Part shown: positions 50,501-56,610 of the stretch, piece by piece
How the letters are laid out: every line of letters starts with the position of its first letter
Numbering within the stretch: position 1 is the stretch's first letter
Origin: an uncultured Clostridia bacterium
GTDB taxonomy: Bacteria > Bacillota > Clostridia > Oscillospirales > Acutalibacteraceae
Assembly (NCBI GenBank): GCA_947632385.1
Contig: CANRPD010000008.1
Coordinates: 1 to 56,610, forward strand
Direction: 5' to 3'
DNA: 56,610 bases
Made by a program: the position numbers and the translations under genes
Notes under the pieces: generated by a model
What the model was told of the DNA's origin: nothing
The model's input: only the letters and a program-made list of their open reading frames with translations
Database searches by the model: none

Positions 50501-51054
50501 ACCCGCTTTTCTTCCTCCAGGCCGTGGTCCTGCAGCTCCAGGAAGAAATTTCCCCGGCCGAAGATGCGGTCATAGCGCACCGCAGCCTCCCGGGCCGTGG
50601 GGAAGTCCCCCCGCAGCAGCGCCCGGGAAACCTCCCCCGCCAGGCACGCAGACAGGGCGATGAGCCCCTCATGGTACTGCTCCAGCAGCTCCAGGTCCAC
50701 CCGGGGCCGGTTGTAGAAGCCCTCGGTCCAGCCCTTGGACACCAGGGCCATCAGGTTCCGATAGCCGGTCTCGTTCTCGCACAGCAGCACCAGGTGCCGG
50801 TTCTCGCTGTCCAGCTCGTGGACCATGTCGAACCGGGTGCGGGGGGCCACGTACACCTCACAGCCCAAAATGGGCCGAATGCCCCGAGCTTTGGCGGCCT
50901 TGTAGAACGCCACGGTGCCGTACATCACCCCGTGGTCGGTGATGGCCACCGCCTCCTGTCCCAGCTCCTGGGCGCGGTCCAGCAGCCGCTGGATGCGGCA
51001 GGCGCCGTCCAGCAGGCTGTATTCGGTGTGTACGTGCAGATGACAAAAGCCCAC
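47554..51054 (-). CDS. dnaE: DNA polymerase III alpha subunit (DnaE)
   Basis: 1166 residues. Domains in order: PHP ('[18 protein letters not shown]', H-x-H intact), palm/thumb/fingers with the catalytic '[26 protein letters not shown]' aspartates, '[19 protein letters not shown]', '[13 protein letters not shown]', a helix-hairpin-helix region and a C-terminal OB fold ('[24 protein letters not shown]'). It replicates alongside PolC in Bacillota. The frame begins at a TTG inside the ribosome site; GGGAGGTGAG fits the GTG at 51054. The region is very GC-rich compared with the dcw genes. Confidence 0.97.
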   Translation of the reverse strand: [1166 protein letters not shown]

Positions 51055-51080
51055 GGTCTCACCTCCCAAACGGACCCGGT

Positions 51081-51998
51081 CTACCGGTTCTGCAGCTCCC
51101 GTTCTCCCAGTTCCAGCAGCCGCCGCAGCCGGTGGTTCACCCCGCTCCGGCTGATCCCCAGCGCTGCGCTGAGCTCCCGCAGGGTCATCTCCGGGTGTTC
51201 CAGCCGGGTGGCCGCCAGGTCCTGCAGCTCCTGGGGCAGCGCCCCCAGCCGGCCGGCGTCGCTCAGCGCGGCGATGGCCGCCACCTGCCGGGCCGCCGCG
51301 GAGTACGTCTTGTCCATGTTGGCCGTCTCAAAATTGGCCTTGCGGTTGATGTCGTTGCGGGCGTCCTTGTACATCCGCACCTGCATCAGCGCCATAGAGG
51401 CCTGCTGCGCCCCCAGGAAGGTCAGCAGGTCCTCGATCTGCCCGCCGTCCTTCCAGTACACCACATACCCGGACTTCCGGGGGGCGATGGCCGGGGGCGC
51501 GGAGAGCACCTCCACCTCCCCCAGCAGGGTGTACAGGCTGTTGGCCAGGGTGCTGTGGGGCACGGCGAACTCCAGGTGATACTCCTTCTGGGGGTCGGTG
51601 CAGGCCCCGCAGGTGAGAAAAGCCCCCCGGAGAAAGGCCGCCGTGCAGCACTCGTTCTCCAGGGCCGCCCGGTTGATGCGCAGCCCCGGCCGCCCCGCTT
51701 GGTGCCCAAAGGCCGCTAGCAGCCGCTCCCGCTGGCCCGCCTCCGGCAGCGTCACCCGGTACAGGGGCTTTTTCTGCCGGGAAAACGCATAGGCCAGCTC
51801 CCCGGAGACCCCCGCTCCCGCCGCGGCCAGCTCCAGCATCCGGCGGGCCACCGGGCCGCTTTCCGTGACGAAGGCGCTCTCTTTTGCCGAAAAGCACCGG
51901 GAAAACAGCCACGCGCCGTAACATTCGGCCCGCAGGCAGCAGTCCTTCTTGGGCTCCACGCCGCACAGCTCGTTTTTCACGTCCCCGGAAAAAGACAT
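51081..51998 (-). CDS. whiA: DNA-binding protein WhiA
   Basis: 305 residues: LAGLIDADG homing-endonuclease-like N-terminal fold without catalytic acids ('CCLRAECYGAWLFSR', 'CTAAFLRGAFLTCGACTDPQKEYHLEFAV') and a C-terminal helix-turn-helix ('MTLRELSAALGISRSGVNHRLRRLLEL'). WhiA affects cell division and chromosome segregation in Bacillota and is a sporulation regulator in Streptomyces. It lies between rapZ and dnaE; yvcK, usually next to it, is absent. Confidence 0.96.
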   Translation of the reverse strand: MSFSGDVKNELCGVEPKKDCCLRAECYGAWLFSRCFSAKESAFVTESGPVARRMLELAAAGAGVSGELAYAFSRQKKPLYRVTLPEAGQRERLLAAFGHQAGRPGLRINRAALENECCTAAFLRGAFLTCGACTDPQKEYHLEFAVPHSTLANSLYTLLGEVEVLSAPPAIAPRKSGYVVYWKDGGQIEDLLTFLGAQQASMALMQVRMYKDARNDINRKANFETANMDKTYSAAARQVAAIAALSDAGRLGALPQELQDLAATRLEHPEMTLRELSAALGISRSGVNHRLRRLLELGERELQNR

Positions 51999-52016
51999 GG
52001 CTCCCTGTTCCTTTCG

Positions 52017-52877
52017 TCAGTTTTTCTGCATGTCCCGGTGGGTCACGCTAGTCGGCAGCCCCCGGGCGGTGAGCCGGTCGCACAGGTACTGGGCCAGTGC
52101 CACGGACCGGTGATGCCCGCCGGTGCACCCCACCGCGATGACCAGCTGGCTCTTGCCCTCCTTGGCGTACAGCGGCAGCAGATAGTCCACCAGGGCGTCC
52201 AAACGCTCCAAAAAGCCCCGGGTCTCGTCCTTTTCCAGCACGTAGTCCCGCACCCGGGGGTCCAAGCCCGTCAGGGGCCGCAGCTCGTCCACGTAGAAGG
52301 GATTGGGCAGACAGCGCACGTCGAAGACCAGGTCCGCCTCCATGGGCAGCCCGAACTTGAACCCGAAGCTGATGCAGTGCACCGAGAGGGTCTGGGCGCC
52401 GTTCCCCAAAAACAGCTGGGCCACCCGGTTGCGCAGCTGGGTGGGAGAGATCTGGCTGGTGTCGATGACGTAATCGGACTGCTCCCGCACGGGCTCCAGG
52501 ATCTCCCGCTCCAGCTTCACCGCCAGCTCCAGGGAGCCGTCCAGCCCCTCGGAGAGGGGGTGCCGCCGGCGGGTCTCCTTGAACCGGCGCACCAGAACCC
52601 CGTCGGAAGCGTCCAGAAAGAGGATCTTGTAGGGCTTTTGGTCCGCCTTGAGCGTCTCCATGGCGGAAAAAAACGACTTGAACCGTTCCCCGCCCCGGGT
52701 GTCCGTCACCACCGCCACCCGGCCGCTGAAGCCCTCCGAACGGGTGCACAGGTCGTAGAACACGGGGATCAGCTCCGGCAGCAGGTTGTCCACGCAGAAA
52801 AAGCCCACGTCCTCCAGGGCGTGCATGGCCAGGGTCTTCCCTGCGCCGGAAAGCCCCGTGAGCACCACGAATTCCAT
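52017..52877 (-). CDS. rapZ: RNase adapter / nucleotide-binding protein RapZ (YvcJ)
   Basis: 286 residues. Walker A 'VLTGLSGAGKTLAMHALEDVGFFCVDNLLP' and the C-terminal domain 'LVIAVGCTGGHHRSVALAQYL' are the family hallmarks. It binds ATP, GTP or GlcN6P in different bacteria. In Bacillota the role is less clear than in E. coli; YvcJ affects competence in B. subtilis. Confidence 0.96.
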   Translation of the reverse strand: MEFVVLTGLSGAGKTLAMHALEDVGFFCVDNLLPELIPVFYDLCTRSEGFSGRVAVVTDTRGGERFKSFFSAMETLKADQKPYKILFLDASDGVLVRRFKETRRRHPLSEGLDGSLELAVKLEREILEPVREQSDYVIDTSQISPTQLRNRVAQLFLGNGAQTLSVHCISFGFKFGLPMEADLVFDVRCLPNPFYVDELRPLTGLDPRVRDYVLEKDETRGFLERLDALVDYLLPLYAKEGKSQLVIAVGCTGGHHRSVALAQYLCDRLTARGLPTSVTHRDMQKN

Positions 52878-52955
52878 TGGTCTGCCCTCCTTGTTTGGGT
52901 CCCTGCCCGGCTGCTGCCCGGCAAAAAACCCGCTTTTCCCTGCCGGAAGCCTGCC

Positions 52956-53876
52956 CTAGGCCTCCCCCACCGGGATGATCTCACATTCCAGCAAAACGCC
53001 GGTCTGGCGCAGCACCTCCTGCCGGACGATCTCGATGAGAGCCAGCACGTCGGCGCAGGTGGCGCCCCCCAGGTTCACGATGAAGCCCGCGTGCTTGGGG
53101 CTGACCTGGGCCCCGCCCACCCGGCGGCCCTTGAGGCCGCAGTCCTCGATGAGGCGGGCGGCGTAGCCGGCCTGGGGCCGCTTGAACACGCTGCCCGCGC
53201 TGGGCTGGTCATAGGGCTGCTTGGCCTTGCGCCGGGCCAGCAGGTCGTCCATCCGGGCGGCGATGGCTGCCGGGCTGCCGGGGGCCAGCCGCAGCCGCGC
53301 CCCCAGGATCACGTCTTTCCCGCCGGTGTAGCGGCTGTGGCGGTAGCCCAGGTCCAGTTCCGGCCCGGAAACGGTCTCCAAACGGCCCCCAGCGGTCAGG
53401 TGGGTGACCGTTTCCAGCACGTCTTTCATCTCGCCGCCGTAGGCTCCGGCGTTCATATACACCGCCCCGCCCAGGGTGCCCGGGATGCCGTAGGCGAATT
53501 CCAGCCCGGTGCGGCCGCAGTCCCGGGCAAAGGTGCAGGCCGCCGTGAGGGGCGCCCCGGCCCCGGCCTCCAGGAAAGCTCCGTCCGCGGAGAGGGCAAG
53601 GCGTTTGAATCCCGTCCCCAGGGCCAGCACACACCCCCGGATGCCCCGGTCCGACACCAGCAGATCCGAACCGTTGCCCAGCACCAACCAGGGGATCTCG
53701 GCCTCCAACAGGACCGGAAGCAGGCCGGAGAGCTGCTCGAAGGTGTCCGCAGTGATCCAGCGGTCCGCCAGGCCGCCGATGCGGAAGGTGGTGTGCCGGT
53801 CCATGGGCTCATCGGCCCGGACGGCGCAGCCCAGGGACCGGGCAGCGGCGTCCAGCAGCGCGTATTCGGGTGTCAA
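52956..53876 (-). CDS. murB: UDP-N-acetylenolpyruvoylglucosamine reductase
   Basis: 306 residues, FAD-dependent, NADPH reduction that makes UDP-MurNAc. 'DRHTTFRIGGLADRWI', 'WLVLGNGSDLLVSDRGIRGCVLALG', 'EFAYGIPGTLGGAVYMNAGAYGGEMKDVLETVT' and 'QPSAGSVFKRPQAGYAARLIEDCGLKGRRVGGAQVSPKHAGFIVN' (Ser proton donor) are the motifs of the shorter type II MurB. It sits in the hprK-murB-rapZ-whiA cluster rather than in the dcw cluster. Confidence 0.97.
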   Translation of the reverse strand: MTPEYALLDAAARSLGCAVRADEPMDRHTTFRIGGLADRWITADTFEQLSGLLPVLLEAEIPWLVLGNGSDLLVSDRGIRGCVLALGTGFKRLALSADGAFLEAGAGAPLTAACTFARDCGRTGLEFAYGIPGTLGGAVYMNAGAYGGEMKDVLETVTHLTAGGRLETVSGPELDLGYRHSRYTGGKDVILGARLRLAPGSPAAIAARMDDLLARRKAKQPYDQPSAGSVFKRPQAGYAARLIEDCGLKGRRVGGAQVSPKHAGFIVNLGGATCADVLALIEIVRQEVLRQTGVLLECEIIPVGEA

Positions 53877-53903
53877 AAGCGTCCCCTCCCCTCGGTGTCC
53901 GGC

Positions 53904-54647
53904 TCAGTGCCGGTGCTCAAAAATATGCGTGTACTGCCGCAGATACGCCTCCAGCCGGTCCACATGGGCGTTGAGGATCAGTTCCGGCGGGAAATCGATC
54001 TCCTCCAGCATGCGGAAGGCGTTTTCGTGGGCGCCCACGCTGGACTCGATGTGGGCGTCGGAATTGACCACGATGGGCACCCCGTACCGCTTGCAGGCCA
54101 GGGCGATCTGCCGGCACTGGGGGATGTTCTGCGGCCGGGCGGAGAAGCTGTGGTCGTTGATCTCCACCAGCTTGTGGCGTGCGCCGAACACCGGGATCAC
54201 CGTGTCCAGGTCGTAGGCGAACCGGGGGTCTCCGCTGTGGCCGATGACGTTGACAAAGGGCTTTTCGGCGATGTTCAGCCACATTTGGGTGCATTTTTCC
54301 ACGGTGGGGTCCCGCAGGCCCTCCAGGGTGAGGCTGTGGACCGAGGCCACCACCCAGTCCAGGACCTCGCTCTCCCGCTGGGGGATGTCCAGGGTGCCTT
54401 CCAGGTCCAGGACATTGGCCTCCATGCCCGCCAGGGTGAGCACGCCCTGGTAGTGCAGGGGCACCCCCGGGAGATTCGTGAAGAACCAGGGGCCCGGAGA
54501 ACCGGGCATGGCGGGGCCGTGGTCGGTGATGGCGATGGCATAGAGCCCCTTTTCGGCGGCAGAGCGGCACATTTCCTGCAGGGTGCTGTAGGCGTGGGTG
54601 GACGCCAGGGTGTGGGTGTGCAGGTCCGCGATGAGCTTGCAGTCCAC
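53904..54647 (-). CDS. PHP-domain phosphatase (YcdX-like)
   Basis: 247 residues. The trinuclear-metal PHP motifs are 'LIADLHTHTLASTHAYSTLQEMC' (H-x-H), 'AIAITDHGPAMP' (D-H), 'ETLGMEANVLDLEG'-like E, 'VIGHSGDPRF' (G-H) and 'VVNSDAHIESSVGAHE' (S-D-A-H). It is probably a phosphoesterase or histidinol-phosphatase-like enzyme; the substrate is unknown. It is closely spaced between hprK (4 bases) and murB (27 bases). Confidence 0.93.
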   Translation of the reverse strand: MDCKLIADLHTHTLASTHAYSTLQEMCRSAAEKGLYAIAITDHGPAMPGSPGPWFFTNLPGVPLHYQGVLTLAGMEANVLDLEGTLDIPQRESEVLDWVVASVHSLTLEGLRDPTVEKCTQMWLNIAEKPFVNVIGHSGDPRFAYDLDTVIPVFGARHKLVEINDHSFSARPQNIPQCRQIALACKRYGVPIVVNSDAHIESSVGAHENAFRMLEEIDFPPELILNAHVDRLEAYLRQYTHIFEHRH

Positions 54648-54650
54648 GGC

Positions 54651-55616
54651 TCAGCCCTCCAGGTCCCGCACCACGTCGTGGCCCTGGACCTCCGCGGGGT
54701 CCATGCCCAGGGCGGTGAGGAGCTCCTGGGCAGCGTTGTAGCCCATGCGCTTCTGGCGGTTGTTCATGGCGGCCACCTCGATGATGATGGCCAGGTTCCG
54801 GCCGGGCTTGACCGGGATGGTGACCACCGGCACCCGGATGCCCAGGATCTCGGTGAATTCGCTGTCGATGCCCATGCGGTCGTAGACCTTGTCCGGGTCC
54901 CAGAGCTCCATGTTCACGCACATGTTGATGCGCTCGGAGTCCTTCACCGCGCCCATGCCGAAGATCCGCCGGGCGTTGATGATGCCGATGCCCCGCATCT
55001 CGATGAAATGGCGGATGTTTTCCGGCGGCTGGCCCACCAGGGTGCGCCGGGAGGTGCGGCGGATCTCCACGGCGTCGTCGGCGATGAGGCGGTGGCCCCG
55101 CTTGACCAGCTCCACGGCGGTCTCGCTCTTGCCCACGCCGCTGTCGCCGATGAGGAGCACGCCCTCGCCGTAGACCTCCACCAGCACGCCGTGGCGGGTG
55201 ATGCGGGGGGCCAGCTCGATGTTTAAGTAGGAGATCAGGTCGGCCATGACGTTGGAGGTGGTATCGGAGGAGACCAGGAGGGGAATGCCGTACTTTTTGG
55301 CGCTCTCCAGCATGATGGCGCCGGGTTCCATGTCCCGGGCGACGATGACGGTGACGGGCCCCAGGGAGAAGAACCGGTCCAGGACCTGGGTAGCCTCCTG
55401 GGGGGAGAGGCTATCGATCATGGCCATTTCGCCCAGGCCCAGGATGCTGATGCGCTTTTCGTCAAAGTAATCCACGAACCCGTTGAGCTCCATGCCGGGG
55501 CGGTTGATGTCCCGGGAGCGGATCAGGATGTTTTCCGCGTCCCGGGGGAGGTAATAGGCATTGAGCTGCAGCTCCTTGATGATCTTGGACAGGGGCAGGG
55601 TGTATTCTTCAGTCAT
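54651..55616 (-). CDS. hprK: HPr kinase/phosphorylase
   Basis: 321 residues. It phosphorylates HPr on the regulatory Ser at high ATP/FBP and removes the phosphate at high Pi. Walker A 'GVLLIGDSGVGKSETAVELVKRGHRLIADDAVEI' and the signature 'IRHFIEMRGIGIINARRIFGMGAVKDSERINMCVNMELWD' are intact. The upstream TTG at 55625 is in frame but AAAGG is spaced for the ATG at 55616. First gene of the cluster ending in pfkA. Its target, an HPr gene, is at 22572. Confidence 0.97.
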   Translation of the reverse strand: MTEEYTLPLSKIIKELQLNAYYLPRDAENILIRSRDINRPGMELNGFVDYFDEKRISILGLGEMAMIDSLSPQEATQVLDRFFSLGPVTVIVARDMEPGAIMLESAKKYGIPLLVSSDTTSNVMADLISYLNIELAPRITRHGVLVEVYGEGVLLIGDSGVGKSETAVELVKRGHRLIADDAVEIRRTSRRTLVGQPPENIRHFIEMRGIGIINARRIFGMGAVKDSERINMCVNMELWDPDKVYDRMGIDSEFTEILGIRVPVVTIPVKPGRNLAIIIEVAAMNNRQKRMGYNAAQELLTALGMDPAEVQGHDVVRDLEG

Positions 55617-55674
55617 ACAAAGCAACCTTTCTTCGCCTTTGTGCGGTCGAGGGTCAACTCGCGGCTTCCCCCCT

Positions 55675-55680
55675 ATTATA
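55675..55680 (-). promoter_or_regulatory. Possible -10 of the hprK promoter
   Basis: Perfect TATAAT on the minus strand, about 60 bases before the hprK start; the -35 position is only a T-run, so the promoter may need an activator or be weak. Confidence 0.4.
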
Positions 55681-55824
55681 GACGAATCTCACGAAAAAAA
55701 AAAGAGGGTACGGACCGTTTTGCGCAAAAAACGGGCCTCTGGGCCCCAAAAAGGGGCCTGAACGTGCAAAAAGAGGGCCAAAAACCGGCGCGAACGCGGT
55801 CGAAAGAAAAAATGAAAAAAGCTC

Positions 55825-55853
55825 TTGCAATCCCGTGGGAGATGTGCTATAAT
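55825..55853 (+). promoter_or_regulatory. Initiator tRNA promoter
   Basis: TTGCAA (55825-55830), a 17-base spacer and perfect TATAAT (55848-55853). Confidence 0.8.
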
Positions 55854-55887
55854 GACAAAGCTGTCAGCGAAAAGCGGCAGTGGGCAG

Positions 55888-55964
<77 letters not shown>

Positions 55965-55972
55965 AGCGAGCA

Positions 55973-56007
55973 ACAGGCATTCGGCTTCGGATGCCTGTTT
56001 TTCTTTT
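55973..56007 (+). terminator. tRNA terminator
   Basis: ACAGGCAT / ATGCCTGT stem with a ten-base loop, followed by TTTTCTTTT. Confidence 0.85.
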
Positions 56008-56056
56008 GTCGAGACGCGGAAAAAAGTCCCCCCATATATCCCCCCTTAAAAGGCCA

Positions 56057-56082
56057 AAAGTTTCCCTCAAAAGGGAAACTTT
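56057..56082 (-). terminator. Hairpin after the AAA ATPase gene
   Basis: AAAGTTTCCCT / AGGGAAACTTT perfect 11-bp stem with a CAAA loop, about 20 bases after the stop codon on the minus strand; the T-run after it is weak. Confidence 0.55.
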
Positions 56083-56103
56083 GGTGAAAAATTTACAAAA
56101 AGT

Positions 56104-56610
56104 TCACAAATTTGGGGCGGGATCGGCGAGTCCGAAGTCCTCCGGCAGGAGGAGCTCCAGGTCCCGGCGGTCTTCGGGCTCCCGCAGGCTGCGCCGCGCC
56201 GCCCGGAGGATGGCCTCCTCCACCTTGTTCCGGGCCAGACGGCCGTTGCCGCCGGTGCGGGCATTCTCCCCGGACTGGGCCCGGGTGAAGAAGGCGAGAA
56301 GGGGATCGCGGCAGGCCGGAGACAGCCGGTAGCCCTTGCCCCGGGCGATGCTCTCCAGGATCTCCACCAGCTGGGCGGGGGTGTAATCCGGGAAGCGGAT
56401 GAAGTTGGGGAATCGGGACCGGAGGCCGGAGTTGGCCTCCAGGAAGGCCTCCATCTCCCGGGTGTAGCCGGCCAGGATTACCACCAGGCGGTCCCGGTGG
56501 TCCTCCATGCCCTTGACCAGGGTGTCGATGGCCTCCAGGCCGAAGCTGTCGTCCGGGCCCCGGTAGAGGGAATAGGCCTCGTCGATGAACAGCACGCCGC
56601 CCAGGGCGGA
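56104..56610 (-). CDS. AAA+ ATPase, SpoVK/CbbX type (N-terminal part outside window)
   Basis: The C-terminal 169 residues are present; the gene continues past the window edge. 'GGVLFIDEAYSLYRGPDDSFGLEAIDTLVKGMEDHRDRLVVILAGYTREMEAFLEANSGLRSRFPNFIRFPDYTPAQLVEI' contains Walker B (LFIDEA), sensor 1 (ILAGY) and the arginine finger region (SGLRSRF). This matches the AAA domain shared by SpoVK and the Rubisco activase CbbX. In Bacillota it is usually a stage V sporulation protein K-like ATPase; no Rubisco genes are near. Confidence 0.9.
   Translation of the reverse strand, partial: SALGGVLFIDEAYSLYRGPDDSFGLEAIDTLVKGMEDHRDRLVVILAGYTREMEAFLEANSGLRSRFPNFIRFPDYTPAQLVEILESIARGKGYRLSPACRDPLLAFFTRAQSGENARTGGNGRLARNKVEEAILRAARRSLREPEDRRDLELLLPEDFGLADPAPNL

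Noticed and set aside
52038..55226. A 1062-codon open frame on the plus strand opposite rapZ, murB, PHP and hprK
   Set aside because: It is the antisense of four well-recognised genes. Long antisense frames are expected at this GC with C/G-ending codons. Its translation is rich in His, Gln, Val and Gly and has no domain.

Overview
The window is an ordinary, gene-dense piece of a Bacillota chromosome. Gene order (mraZ-rsmH-ftsL-pbp-mraY-ftsW, ylxM-ffh-rpsP-khpA-rimM-trmD, hprK-PHP-murB-rapZ-whiA-dnaE-pfkA), a T-box in front of ileS, AGGAGG-type ribosome sites and strong TTGACA/TATAAT promoters point to class Clostridia. The moderately high GC, the B12-riboswitch ECF module and the split PurH resemble the Oscillospiraceae (Flavonifractor/Pseudoflavonifractor-like gut bacteria). 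This is inferred from gene content, not from a search. I see no phage, IS element, integrase or CRISPR array.

Layout. 1-2302: end of a HAD hydrolase, a GNAT acetyltransferase and a CorC/HlyC-type membrane protein. 2352-3652 (minus): a cobalamin-riboswitch unit with a DUF4430 lipoprotein and an ECF S component. 3666-6644: a small Cys-motif protein, trmB, a patatin-like phospholipase, an orphan fumarase beta subunit and a VOC protein. 6732-18781 (minus): a reduced dcw cluster running mraZ to ftsZ, without murCDEF and ftsA. 18932-22955 (minus): coiled-coil protein, coaD, rsmD, uvrC and HPr. 23107-26866 (minus): the SRP/rpsP/trmD cluster. 26893-28016 (plus): threonine aldolase. 28075-31525 (minus): T-box-controlled ileS. 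31559-33523 (plus): msrA and a MATE exporter. 33597-41707 (minus): a purine operon (purE, M29 peptidase, purM, purN, PurO-type IMP cyclohydrolase, stand-alone AICAR transformylase, purD, Gfo/Idh/MocA oxidoreductase). 41909-43384 (minus): NfeD/SPFH pair. 43407-46389: a GH120-type beta-xylosidase and sfsA, divergent, with a compact GC-rich cloverleaf palindrome between their promoters. 46450-55680 (minus): pfkA, dnaE, whiA, rapZ, murB, PHP phosphatase, hprK. 55825-56007: initiator tRNA. 56104-end: partial SpoVK/CbbX-like AAA ATPase.

How the genes work together. The dcw cluster and murB supply septal peptidoglycan synthesis. HPr and HprK are the two ends of the Ser-HPr catabolite-repression switch, with pfkA at the end of the hprK cluster. 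The purine operon makes late IMP-pathway enzymes, with the last two steps on separate proteins. The leader elements (B12 riboswitch, T-box, hairpins between coding regions) show heavy use of transcription attenuation. From about 43 kb onward GC is visibly higher than in the dcw region.

I did not find an obviously new defence or biosynthetic system. The most unusual items are the 86-bp cloverleaf palindrome, the B12-DUF4430-ECF unit, the split PurH inside an operon that also carries a peptidase and an oxidoreductase, the lone fumarase beta subunit after ftsZ, and the PDW-repeat tail of FtsQ.
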